This document shows, one piece after another, positions 35,112 to 45,000 of a DNA stretch of 64,000 bases. Position 1 is the stretch's first letter, and the number at the start of each line of letters is the position of its first letter. Below the pieces are notes generated by a model. The model was not told where the DNA came from, made no database searches, and saw only the letters and a list, made by a program, of their open reading frames with translations. A program made the position numbers and the translations under genes. This DNA is from Melghirimyces algeriensis (GTDB lineage: Bacteria > Bacillota > Bacilli > Thermoactinomycetales > DSM-45169): NCBI RefSeq assembly GCF_900182565.1, contig NZ_FXTI01000003.1:1-64000 (forward strand), in the 5' to 3' direction.

Positions 35112-35132
35112 CCCCTGACTTCAGCTATGGGG
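35112..35132 (+). mobile_element. Decayed IS200/IS605-type end hairpin
   Basis: CCCCTGACTTCAGCTATGGGG: same loop and outer stem as the right-end hairpin at 367-387, with the inner stem broken. It marks the point where the acetyltransferase remnant ends. Confidence 0.45.
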
Positions 35133-35366
35133 ATGAAAGCGAGTGTCGTTCGGTATCCTCCATGTGGGGATGCTAAGAACGACAAATTCTGAAAAGCCAT
35201 TTACAAACATACGTTCTATGGATACAATAAGATTAGTTGCTCCTTGAAAAGTGGATAGCATATAGGGTTGTGCAAGCCAATCGTCTTGTACGTAAAATGC
35301 TATGCGTAACTCAATAGTTGGAATGAAATGCGAAAACCAAGTAGTCATTCCAAACGTAAGATCATA

Positions 35367-35476
35367 GCAACGACACTCTTTTTAACCGTGGGGCTCACGG
35401 GGTTCGCTTGGTAAATTTCTCCGGGTTACTGGAGATTACCCAAGAATCTCCTGCGTTTACGCATGGGGAGTGTCAA
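35367..35476 (+). mobile_element. IS200/IS605 right end with last codons of tnpB
   Basis: The frame ending TVGLTGFAW-stop (TAA 35412-35414) fits a TnpB C-terminus. Then comes the right-end hairpin 35448-35468 (CTCC TGCG, loop TTTA, CGCA, bulged T, GGGG), GAGTG and TCAA (35473-35476). The tnpB body is gone. The candidate guide would start at 35477. Confidence 0.6.
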
Positions 35477-35614
35477 CAACGGAGAGGCTACCGATTGGTG
35501 GAAGTGTATATGGATGCAGTTCAAAAAGCAAGAGAGATCAAGCCGGAAATCCCCCTGATTTCTGATAATGGTATACCGATTCACGATGAAATTCTTTTGG
35601 TAAAAATGTTATAA
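35477..35614 (+). pseudogene. 3' fragment of an unidentified gene after the IS end
   Basis: An open frame ending RLVEVYMDAVQKAREIKPE then IPLISDNGIPIHDEILLVKML. It looks like real protein sequence cut at its 5' end by the IS605 element. Family not recognised. Confidence 0.4.
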
Positions 35615-35912
35615 AAGAAGTATTTTCTGGAGAAATGGACAGTATATTTTTGTAAATTAAATTTGTACGCAGTATTTTTTTGAAAAAAGGACCCAAAATC
35701 GATTTCTCCATACGAATAACCCATCAGGAGCAAAATGAATATCTCTTCATTTTTGGTCTGGTCTCTTTCTTGCCTCGCGCCGATTGTTCGGTTGTGGGGT
35801 CTTTTTTACTGCCTGAGTTGGGAATTTACTTTTTCCGTGAGGCTGTATTAACATAGAAGTATTGTGTACAGACATGTGATGATACGGAAAATCGATTAAA
35901 GGGGAAACGAAT

Positions 35913-38900
35913 GTGATTGAAACAGTAACATCAACGATGATTGATCGGTTGGCAGCAATTTATGAGCTCATGGATACTCGGAATGACAGCATACACCGGG
36001 ACAGGGTTCGGGATTTAATCCGGAAATGTCACGATCGGGAATTTGCTTTGGCTTTTTGCGGTCATTTTTCCGCTGGGAAGTCCACCTTGCTGAACCGATT
36101 GTATGGAGAGGAGTTGCTTCCCACAAGCCCCATCCCCACCAGTGCCAATGTGGTAAAGGTTCGTAAGGGTGAGGACCAGGTGATTCTGACACTCGCCTCC
36201 GGTGAACGGCAGGTGGTTCCAATGACGGACTCGGATCAGGATATCCAGCAGTTGTGTAAAAGTGGAGCAGATATAACCGCCGTTGAAATCTCCCGCCGTC
36301 AAACCCCGTTTCCGGAAGGGGTAGCCCTTTTGGATACACCGGGGGTGGACTCTACCGATGCGATCCATGAATCCGCCACAGAATCGGCGCTTCATTTGGC
36401 GGATGTGATCTTTTTTGTGATGGATTACAACCATGTTCAGTCTGAAGGGAATATCACGTTTGTCAAACGCCTGAAGGACCGCAACAAACGGGTCTTTTTG
36501 GTGATTAATCAAGTGGATAAACACCGGGATGAAGAACTTTCATTTGGCCGTTATCTCCAACGGGTAAAGGAAACGTTTTCCCAGTGGGGGGTAGAGGTGG
36601 ACGGCCTTTACTGCACATCCTTGAAAGAGCCGGATCATCCCCACAATCAGTTGAATAAATTGGAAGAGAAAATCCAGGAGCTTGTGGACCGGCGAAATGC
36701 TTTATTGGACGAGAGTTTGGAGCAGGAAGCGATTTACCTGATCGGTGAACATCAGCGTGTTTTGGATGAGCGGACTCAGGCGTCCATGGAAGAGATCATG
36801 GAACAGCTGGGAGAAGAGTTACCTCAAAAAGAAAAGATTGAACAGGAAATTCTTCAGTGGAACGAGGTTTCAGACCGTCTGACCCATGAGTTGATGGACA
36901 AGCGGTCCGACTTTCAGAAGGGTCTCGATGAAATTCTGAGAAATGCCTATTTAATGCCGTATGAAAATCGGGAAGTCGCTCATCGCTACCTGGAAACGGA
37001 GTTAACCCGTTTCCGTGTGGGATGGTTTTTTTCCAAAGGAAAGACGGAAAAAGCAAAAGAAGAGCGGCTTCAGGCGTTTTTGGCAACATTGAGGAAAACA
37101 GTGGATACCCAACTGGATTTTCATCTGAAACAGTATCTGGTGGATTTTTTGCAGGCAGAGGATTTATACACGGAGGAGCGCGGCGAAGCGATTTACTCGT
37201 TGAATGTATCGATCCGTCCGGACTTGCTAAAAGAAGTGATCAAAGAAGGAGCAGGGCTGACAGGAGATTATCTGCTGAAGTATACAGAGGATTTGGGGGA
37301 TCGGATCAAACAGGAATATCGCCGTCAGGCCCATGAATGGTTTGCTTCGGTTTTGCCGCTTTTCCAGGAACGGATGGAAGTCCGTCAAAAGGAAGCAAAG
37401 GCGCAGTTAACCCGTTTGAATGCGATGCTGGAAGCGACGAATCAAATGGAACAGCTTCAAAAGAAACAGCAGGAAGCGATCGAAGAATTAACCGGAATTC
37501 TGGAAGGCAAACGGGAATTGCATCCCCCTGATCTGGAGGCTATTTTGAAAGAAGAAGAGACGGTGACGATCAAAGAGAACCCTGATGATGCCATGATTCC
37601 GTTTTCGTCTACGAAAATGAAGATAGATGAAGGGGGATCATCGGACAGTTTATCCCAACCGTCAAGCTCAGCAAACCGGATGGAAGAGCAGTTGCGTAGT
37701 ATCCAAAAGGCAGAAGAGGTGATGCAACCCGTCAAGGCGCTTCATTCGGTTCGCAAGGAATTGCTTGAAAAACGGAAGCGCGTGGAAAATCGTCGTTTTA
37801 CCGTTGCTTTGTTTGGTGCCTTCAGTGCGGGGAAATCCTCATTTGCCAATGCGCTACTGGGAGAAAAACTGTTGCCGGTTTCACCCAATCCCACCACCGC
37901 AGCCATCAATCGAATCTCAGCTCCCCATGGAGCGTATCGCCATGGGGATGTGGTGGTCCGGTTGAAGTCGGAAGAGATCGTGTTGGAGGAACTACAAAAG
38001 GTCTTTCGCCGATTTGGGCGGCAGGTGACATCTCTGCAATCCGCCATCCAACAGATCGGGGAGTTGTTGGAGATCTCCGATCCGGACCCCATGCAAAAAA
38101 TGGCCTTTCCGTTTCTGCGAGCCGTCAGAGAGGGTTATCCCGCGGTATCTTCGCTGTTGGGGAGTGTTCGTACCGTTTTGTTGTCGGAATTTCACACCTA
38201 TGTGGCGAATGAATCCCTTTCCTGTTTTGTGGAACTGGCTGAACTGTATGTGGACACCCCCCTGACCCGCCGCGGGATCACTTTGGTGGATACACCGGGT
38301 GCCGATTCCATCCATGCACGTCATACTGAGGTCGCCTTTCGCTATATTCGGGAAGCGGATGCCATTCTTTATGTCACCTATTATAATCATGCTTTTTCCC
38401 GCGCAGACCGGGAGTTTCTCATCCAGTTGGGCCGGGTGAAAGATGCGTTTTCCATGGATAAAATGTTCTTTATCATGAATGCGGCCGATCTCGCATCTTC
38501 AGCGGATGAATGTCATGACGTGATGAGCTATCTGAAGGATCAACTGCAACAGTATGGAATCCGCAACCCGCGAATGTTTGCCGTTTCCAGCCTGATGGCG
38601 CTGCAACAGGATGCAGATCACCGATTGCCACCGGAAGGATCAGGGGTTGGAGCGTTTCAGGAAGCCTTTACGGAGTTTTTGGATGGGGACTTGATGTCGG
38701 TTTCCCTTCAGGGGATGAAAGAAGATCTGAAACGATCCTGTAACATTCTGAAGCGATTGACCCAAGAGGCTTGTCAGGGGAATGAGGAGAAGCAGGCAAA
38801 GATCAGGGCCTATCAACAGGAAAAAGAACAGATCGTGCAACGCTTATCTCATTTGGATGCTCGCTCGGATGCCTATGCGCTTCGCCAGGAGATTGAAGAA

Positions 38901-39578
38901 CTGTTCTACTATATCAAACAACGCCTCTTCCTTCGTTATCAGGATGTGTTTATTGAGATTTTCAACCCCTCGGTTTTAAGTGGGGATCGACGGAAAGCGA
39001 AAGAACGGTTGAAGTCCTGTATTCGGGAAATGATCCGTTTTATCCAGCAGGACCTCTTGCAGGAGCTTCGCGCGACGTCCCTTCGTGTGGAGCGCTGGAT
39101 CATCAACAGACTGGATGGATGGATGCAATCCGTCCAGAAAGATTGCCACCAAGTGAATGAGAGCCTTCCATTTTCAGGGGATCTGGAAGTGAAACTTCCT
39201 TCCTGTGAATGGTCTGAACCGTTTCCCACTTTGGAACCGGACGCCTTTAAAACGGCGATCACAACGTTTAAAAACAGCCGGGACTTCTTTGAAAAAAACG
39301 GAAAACAGAAGATGCGCGAAGAAGTGAAAATGGTGTTGGAACATGCCGTGGAATCCTATCTTCGTGAAGCGTTGCCCCTTTGTCTGTCCCATTACGAGCA
39401 GGAATGGCAGAAAACTGTACAGCAAATGAAAGAGAAAATGATCTTGGAAGCGACCACCTATTATACTGATATGATCGATGGGCTCTCCGAACAAACGGAC
39501 CCTTCCCTCTATGAGCAAACGATGGACGAGCTCATGAGCATCATTCAGGAAATGGATGCTTCAGGGGTGTCTTCATAG
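35913..39578 (+). CDS. dynA: Tandem dynamin-like GTPase (DynA-type)
   Basis: A 1,221-residue protein with two fused dynamin modules. Seen: first P-loop GHFSAGKST at 50-58 with G3 LLDTPGVDS and G4 NQVDK; second P-loop GAFSAGKSS at about 635-643 with G3 LVDTPGADS and a degenerate G4 (NAADL). Long helical stalks rich in E, Q and K follow each GTPase. B. subtilis DynA has the same tandem layout and similar length; it binds membranes, fuses them and helps against phage and pore-forming agents (family knowledge). Start GTG at 35913 with AAAGGGG upstream. Stands alone; followed by hairpins and repeat copy B. Confidence 0.92.
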   Translation: MIETVTSTMIDRLAAIYELMDTRNDSIHRDRVRDLIRKCHDREFALAFCGHFSAGKSTLLNRLYGEELLPTSPIPTSANVVKVRKGEDQVILTLASGERQVVPMTDSDQDIQQLCKSGADITAVEISRRQTPFPEGVALLDTPGVDSTDAIHESATESALHLADVIFFVMDYNHVQSEGNITFVKRLKDRNKRVFLVINQVDKHRDEELSFGRYLQRVKETFSQWGVEVDGLYCTSLKEPDHPHNQLNKLEEKIQELVDRRNALLDESLEQEAIYLIGEHQRVLDERTQASMEEIMEQLGEELPQKEKIEQEILQWNEVSDRLTHELMDKRSDFQKGLDEILRNAYLMPYENREVAHRYLETELTRFRVGWFFSKGKTEKAKEERLQAFLATLRKTVDTQLDFHLKQYLVDFLQAEDLYTEERGEAIYSLNVSIRPDLLKEVIKEGAGLTGDYLLKYTEDLGDRIKQEYRRQAHEWFASVLPLFQERMEVRQKEAKAQLTRLNAMLEATNQMEQLQKKQQEAIEELTGILEGKRELHPPDLEAILKEEETVTIKENPDDAMIPFSSTKMKIDEGGSSDSLSQPSSSANRMEEQLRSIQKAEEVMQPVKALHSVRKELLEKRKRVENRRFTVALFGAFSAGKSSFANALLGEKLLPVSPNPTTAAINRISAPHGAYRHGDVVVRLKSEEIVLEELQKVFRRFGRQVTSLQSAIQQIGELLEISDPDPMQKMAFPFLRAVREGYPAVSSLLGSVRTVLLSEFHTYVANESLSCFVELAELYVDTPLTRRGITLVDTPGADSIHARHTEVAFRYIREADAILYVTYYNHAFSRADREFLIQLGRVKDAFSMDKMFFIMNAADLASSADECHDVMSYLKDQLQQYGIRNPRMFAVSSLMALQQDADHRLPPEGSGVGAFQEAFTEFLDGDLMSVSLQGMKEDLKRSCNILKRLTQEACQGNEEKQAKIRAYQQEKEQIVQRLSHLDARSDAYALRQEIEELFYYIKQRLFLRYQDVFIEIFNPSVLSGDRRKAKERLKSCIREMIRFIQQDLLQELRATSLRVERWIINRLDGWMQSVQKDCHQVNESLPFSGDLEVKLPSCEWSEPFPTLEPDAFKTAITTFKNSRDFFEKNGKQKMREEVKMVLEHAVESYLREALPLCLSHYEQEWQKTVQQMKEKMILEATTYYTDMIDGLSEQTDPSLYEQTMDELMSIIQEMDASGVSS

Positions 39579-39604
39579 ATGGTTTTCGGTTATTCATTCT
39601 GATT

Positions 39605-39622
39605 GAGCCTGTTCGCAGGCTC
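39605..39622 (+). terminator. Hairpin after dynA (first)
   Basis: GAGCCTG - TTCG - CAGGCTC; very stable tetraloop hairpin, but without following T-run. Nearly the same hairpin recurs with a T-run at 39850, after the repeat. Confidence 0.5.
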
Positions 39623-39646
39623 CGAGACTGCTGACAAAGATAATAA

Positions 39647-39825
39647 GAGGGGGATTTCCGGTGGAGCATCCTTTTCCGACGACCCAGCGGAACCCCTGGA
39701 GGTTCCAACCGTTTAGCGGACAACCTGCTTTCCCCTTTTGTCCGCTGGTTGGGACCGAAAGGGGCGAACCGGACTCATTCCACTTCTTTGCTGTAGGAAA
39801 GAGATGCGGAAACGGAAATCTCCCC
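39647..39825 (+). repeat. Palindromic 3'-UTR element, copy B (179 nt)
   Basis: Core matches copy A (4044-4189) read on the opposite strand: shared blocks are GATTTCCG, AGCATCCTTTT, CCCAGCGG, TGTCCGCTGG, TTCCACTTC, GGAAAGAGAT and CGGAAATC. Copy B has an extra ~33 nt including its own hairpin GGAACC / GGTTCC; alternatively AGCGGACA pairs with TGTCCGCT. The ends pair (GGGGGATTTCCG with CGGAAATC). Like copy A it sits 3' of a gene and before a T-run terminator. The 31 bases to its left (39630-39660) match 4029-4059 with three changes in the same orientation although the cores are inverted. Confidence 0.7.
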
Positions 39826-39849
39826 TTCACGACTTTGTTATGAACCTCC

Positions 39850-39874
39850 GAGCCTGTACACAGGCTCTTTTTTA
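39850..39874 (+). terminator. Rho-independent terminator after dynA and repeat
   Basis: GAGCCTG - TACA - CAGGCTC followed by a run of six T, then ATT. Confidence 0.8.
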
Positions 39875-39879
39875 TTGTT

Positions 39880-40277
39880 ACTTTTAAAGAATATTAATAA
39901 ATGAATAAAAATAAACGATTATCTTTTTGCAAGGGGATAATATCCAACTTTTAAAGGTTAATCGAGAGAAAACAAGTCATATATTTATTTTTATATTAAT
40001 ATTTCATTTATAGATTAATGGATGAAAGGGAGGTCTAAACAACCTATGGTTTCAGATTTTGTTAAAAAATAGATAATGGTTGTCGAAAAATAAGTGCTTT
40101 ATTTTTTATTTTAATTAAAAAAGGGTTGTTTCTAGATAAAATATTTCATAGAATAGAACAGAAAGATTACTACTTTTGTCTTATGTTTGTTGAAAATATC
40201 GAATATTTTCATTTTACAGGAGGTGATGGGTTTAGCGTGGGATGGAGTGAAAGAAAGAATATGAAAGGAGAAGTCGA
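39880..40277 (+). promoter_or_regulatory. AT-rich leader of the wapA/Rhs gene
   Basis: About 400 bp, very AT-rich, no gene of its own. Near its end AGGAGGTG precedes a 12-codon open frame (ATG 40226 to TGA 40264), and AAAGGAG at 40264-40270 is the ribosome site for the TTG start at 40278. Promoter position not assigned. Confidence 0.4.
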
Positions 40278-42008
40278 TTGCGAACAAAAGGTATCATACG
40301 TAAATGTTCTGTTTGGTTGTTCCTGCTTATTTTTGTTCTTATGAGTGTACAACCGACACCCATATTGGCGGCAGAGAAGATTCACAACCGGATTCAAATG
40401 GCTGCTGTCACAAAAGAGCCTGGCTGGTTGGACAAATTGATCAACTTCTTCAAACCGGACGGACCCCAAGTACAACCGGCTGATGAAGAAGAGCGTGATT
40501 TCTGGGATACCGTGCAAGGTTATCTGGGAATGGAAGATGCTTATGATGAGAAAGGACAAGCCCGGGTTACCGATGCCCTCCCCCAGAAAGAAAAGGCTCC
40601 CAAAGGGAAGAGAATTCCGAAACCGAAGCGGGTAAAGGAACTGAAGAAGAAACGGACCGCTTATGCCAAGTTTTATAAACTGGAAGATGGGCGCATTCAA
40701 GCGGAGGTTTCCTCCAACTCCCCTGTCCACTACCAAGATCAAGAAGGGGACTGGAGGCCGATTGACACTCAGATTGAGTCTACCGATCAATCAGGGTTTG
40801 TCTATCAGAATAAGAAGAACACCTTCCAAAGTTTCTTCGGCAAAAAATCGGATAAGCTGGTCAAGTTTAAACTGAAGAAACGGCATCTCACATTGGGGAT
40901 TAAAGGAAAAGAAAAACGTCTTTCTCCCAAAACGAAAGACCATACCATCACCTATCCCGATGTATTCGGAGATGCGGATCTGGTGTACGATGTGACACCC
41001 ACCTCCTTGAAGGAAAAGATTATTCTGGAGAAAGCACCAAAAGAGGCTACCTATACTTTTACAGTAAAGATGGGTGGCGTGAAAGCGAAAAAACGAAAAG
41101 ACGGTTCCATCGCCTTTTACCACAAGAGTGGGGAAGGAGAACCCGTCTTCATTATGCCGAAGCCGTTTATGATGGATGACAAAGAGGATGACTCCTCCCC
41201 TTATGGAAAAGTGTGGAGTGATAAAGTTACCCAGTCCGTCAAAAAGAAAGGCTCCCACATTGAAATTACGGTGAAAGCGGACGAGAAATGGCTGAAGGCG
41301 GATAAACGGAAATATCCCGTGGTGATTGATCCAACCATCAAGGTGGAACCAACTCCTACTGATGGTCAGGACGCCATGGTGATTAACAGTGCTGCCTCGA
41401 CCAACTATGGAGACAATTGGAAACTTTCGGTTGGAACGACAGATACATATGTCGCCCGGAGTCTTGTAAAGTTTTCCCTTCCTTCGGAGCTGGCTGGACA
41501 ACAGCTGGATTCTGCCCAGTTGAAGCTTTACTATGACCAGTCGTTCTATACCAACTCCAATGATGTCAAAATGGAAGCCCGTCCCGTCACCACCCCGTGG
41601 GATGAGTCCACCGTGACCTGGAATACCATCGGGGATCAATACGGTGCTGTAGGCTACAATCGGGAGCTGGTGGATAACAGTGACTCCGCCAAGACGGCTG
41701 AATCCGGTACCTGGCCGGCTTCCACCAACTCGACCTATACTCAATATGCGATCAATCAAAACTATCAATACAACAACAACACAACAACCGGAGCCGCGTT
41801 TACCCGGATTCCCCGGATTACGGAGAATGGGAATTACAAGGTGGAAGCGCATTATGTTCCGGCTTCTGACCGGGCCACCAATGCCCCCTACACCGTTCAC
41901 TATGATGGCGGTCAAAAGTCCTTTACGGTGGATCAGTCGGCAGGAACGGAAGGCGTTTGGACCACGCTGGATACGCTTCCCTTTGTCACCGGAACCACCC
42001 AAAAATAG
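40278..42008 (+). CDS. wapA: WapA/Rhs secreted toxin, N-terminal part up to the frame break
   Basis: 576 residues from TTG 40278 (AAAGGAG 7 nt upstream). Seen: a signal peptide (SVWLFLLIFVLMSVQP, cut near ILAAEK), a Lys-rich region, an N-terminal domain found in cell-wall-associated WapA proteins (YKLEDGRIQAEVSSNSPVHY), the first half of a DNRLRE domain, and the first part of a golvesin-like domain (DRATNAPYTVHYDGG). It stops at TAG 42006-42008 in CAA AAA TAG. The missing end of the golvesin-like domain and of the DNRLRE domain continue at once in the -1 frame, so this and the next entry were one gene of about 2,900 codons. Confidence 0.85.
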   Translation: MRTKGIIRKCSVWLFLLIFVLMSVQPTPILAAEKIHNRIQMAAVTKEPGWLDKLINFFKPDGPQVQPADEEERDFWDTVQGYLGMEDAYDEKGQARVTDALPQKEKAPKGKRIPKPKRVKELKKKRTAYAKFYKLEDGRIQAEVSSNSPVHYQDQEGDWRPIDTQIESTDQSGFVYQNKKNTFQSFFGKKSDKLVKFKLKKRHLTLGIKGKEKRLSPKTKDHTITYPDVFGDADLVYDVTPTSLKEKIILEKAPKEATYTFTVKMGGVKAKKRKDGSIAFYHKSGEGEPVFIMPKPFMMDDKEDDSSPYGKVWSDKVTQSVKKKGSHIEITVKADEKWLKADKRKYPVVIDPTIKVEPTPTDGQDAMVINSAASTNYGDNWKLSVGTTDTYVARSLVKFSLPSELAGQQLDSAQLKLYYDQSFYTNSNDVKMEARPVTTPWDESTVTWNTIGDQYGAVGYNRELVDNSDSAKTAESGTWPASTNSTYTQYAINQNYQYNNNTTTGAAFTRIPRITENGNYKVEAHYVPASDRATNAPYTVHYDGGQKSFTVDQSAGTEGVWTTLDTLPFVTGTTQK

Positions 42009-45000
42009 TACTGGGCGATGTGAGTGACGAAGCCGTCATCGCCGATGCGGTCCGGCTGACCAAATATGCGACAGACACCAAAAAAGCGGGGGACCAAAAC
42101 ACCTGGCACACGTTTAGTGTCCGGAGCACCGTTCAAGATTGGCTGGATGGCAAATCGACGAATCACGGATTTATGATCAAAGCGGCTGACGAAACCTTGG
42201 GACAAGGCGGCGTCCGCTATGAGGCCAGCGAATATGCTTATAACTCAGAATCCGCCAACCGTCCCAAACTGATTCTGACGTATGGAAAACCCGGAGTCAG
42301 CTTGGATGCTCCGACCAAAATCCATGCGACCGGGGCAGAGTTGAACTGGTCAGCATACCAGGACCCGGATGGGAACACCACCGATGACAACATTGTGGAA
42401 TACCAGGTTCACCGCAGTGTAAATCAAACCTTTACGCCGGGACCCAATACCTTGGTTGCGCCTGTAAGCCCGGGAACGACCCAGTACACGGATACCACAG
42501 CAGAGCCGACACCGGCAGATGATCCGGATCCGTTTGGAAAAGCCTATTACTACATGGTCGTGGTAAAAACCAAAGACGGCTCCCTGGTTCCGTCCCCTAC
42601 CCAGTTGGTGCGGTTACCCAAAGCCGGTCACGTAGTTCAAATCTTTCAGGGGAGTGCCGCGGATACCACCATCGCCAGTGGCCAGCCGGATACCAACCAT
42701 GACACGGTGGCTGGAGAACCCTGGCTGGAAGTGGGAAATAACAGTGGCACATACGGAAATGCCCGTGCCATCCTGAAATTTAACACGGATACGCTACCCA
42801 GCGATGCGACTATTCAGGATGCCGATCTGAATCTGTGGACCTCCAATACCGTTGGAAGCGGCGGGACGTATGATCTTCACGCCTTGACCACAGATTTTGA
42901 TGAGACGACGGCTACCTGGAACAACGCCGATGCCTCCACACCTTGGACCACTGGGGGCGGGGGAGACTATGATGCCAGCATTTCAGATTATGTCTCTCCG
43001 ATTACCAACGATCCCAAGTGGCACCGTTGGAATGCAGAGAGCATCGTTCAACAGTGGGTGGATGACCCCAACTCCAACCACGGTTTCATGGTGAAGCGCA
43101 ACGACGAAACCGGTGCCGGGGAACGCGTTCTCTTCCTGAGCAGTGAAGCGGAAGAGCAAAACTTGCGGCCCAAGCTGGTGGTAAACTACACCACGGAAAC
43201 GACCGCCCATACTTACTACGCGCCCAAAACCCCGTCCCGTATGATTCCGGGGGATGAGTATACCGTAGAGGTGACACTGACCAATACGACGGATACTACA
43301 TGGAGCGCTGCTGACTATGTTCTGTCGTACAAATGGGCCCTTCCCGATGGCACAGATAAAACGACTTCGGGGAACCGCTTGGAAACGGCTTTGCCCAACG
43401 ACCTCGCTCCAGGCGAGACCGTCACCGTTCAAGCGAATGTGAAAACCCCGATCCAAAGTGATTCGGGAAATAAGCGGGAAGCCTTTGTTCTGAAGTGGGA
43501 CATGAGGGATACCTCCACCGGTCAATGGATGTCGGATCAATCCGCCACGGACAACCTGGAGACCTTGGATCAGAATGTCTCCGTGGAAGATCCCACCTCC
43601 GGACAATTGGGGCTGGAGAAGTTCTACCAGTACGTGGGCAAGAACACTGGGGCTGGTTCCAACGTGATGGTCAACCAGTATGCCGGAAACACCATCTTCA
43701 GCTACAATCCCATTTCCAATCCGAGTCGGGGGCTGGCCTCTTTCCTGCGGATGACCTACAACAGTCTGGATACCTCAGACTCGTCCATGGGTTACGGTTG
43801 GTCTCTTTCCGCCACCAGTCTGATGCGGTTGGGCACTCCCTTGGATCTGCATCCCAAAGGACAGGACTGGCCCACGGAAGTGGCATTGACCGACGGGGAT
43901 GGTACCAGTCACATTTTTGAGTTGAAAAAGCCGGACACGGCGGATGAAAGCACCTGGTACTACCAACGTCCCGCAGGTGTTCACTTCTATCTGCAAAAGG
44001 ATGGCTCCCAAGCGGAACGTCAATGGGTGATGACCCGTCCCGACCGAACCCAGTTCTTCTTTGACGGAGAAGGGTTCCTGTCTGCGATCCGGGACAAGAA
44101 CGGAAACGAAATGCTCTTCACCTATGAAGAGAAAAAGTCCAACAATAAACCGACCAAGTTTCTGAAGTACATCACCGATCCAACCAGCCGGCAAACCCTG
44201 ACGCTGGACTATTACGACAAAGGTGATGACTACAGTTACTTTGACGGGGATACCAAAACCCAGGATCCCAATCTGACCAATCCGAAAATTATCGATAACG
44301 TGAAGTCGATCACGGACATCTCCGGTCGCCAAATCACCTTCACCTACAGTGACAAAGGCTTGATGCGGGAGATGGTGGATGGAGCGGGTACCAGTGATGC
44401 GAAGACCTTCCACTTTACCTACGACGCCACCAACACCAACAAAAATACCAAGCTGGTGAAGATCACCGACCCCCGGGGAAATGCGACAAACCTGGATTAC
44501 TACATGCCGTCCGATCTGGAGACCAACAACATCAATAAGTGGATGCTCCAGACCCTGATCGACCGGGAAGGTGGAGAAACCTCTTTCGACTTCATGGACC
44601 CGGATGGTACCGGCGGTTCCTATATGGAGTCGGCCGTAACCGACGCCAATAACAAAACCACGGAGTACCGGATGGACGGATTTGGACGTCCGGAGACGAC
44701 CACCAACGCCAAGTCGGAGACAACCCAACTTTCCTGGGATGCAGATAACAATGTGACTCGCCTGGAAGAAGCGAACGGAGCGGTTACCACTTGGACGTAT
44801 GACGCCAAAACGGGGTACCCCTTGACAGTAAAGGATGCCGAGGCCAACGCCAACAACACCGCTGCCACCACATTGTACTATGAGACGGATATCAACGGTT
44901 ATGTGGCCGATCTTACCAAAAAGGTGACCCCGGAAGGCAGAACGTGGACCTTTGCTTACGACAGTGTGGGGAACTTAACAACGGTCACCGACCCGAAAGG

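Noticed and set aside
40126..40344. Open frame of 72 codons overlapping the start of wapA
   Set aside because: Out of frame with wapA and overlapping its signal peptide; no independent evidence for expression.
40791..42002. Long antisense open frame (403 codons) across wapA
   Set aside because: It is a shadow of the biased codon use in the sense gene; its protein is low in plausible domains and the sense strand has signal peptide and known domains.
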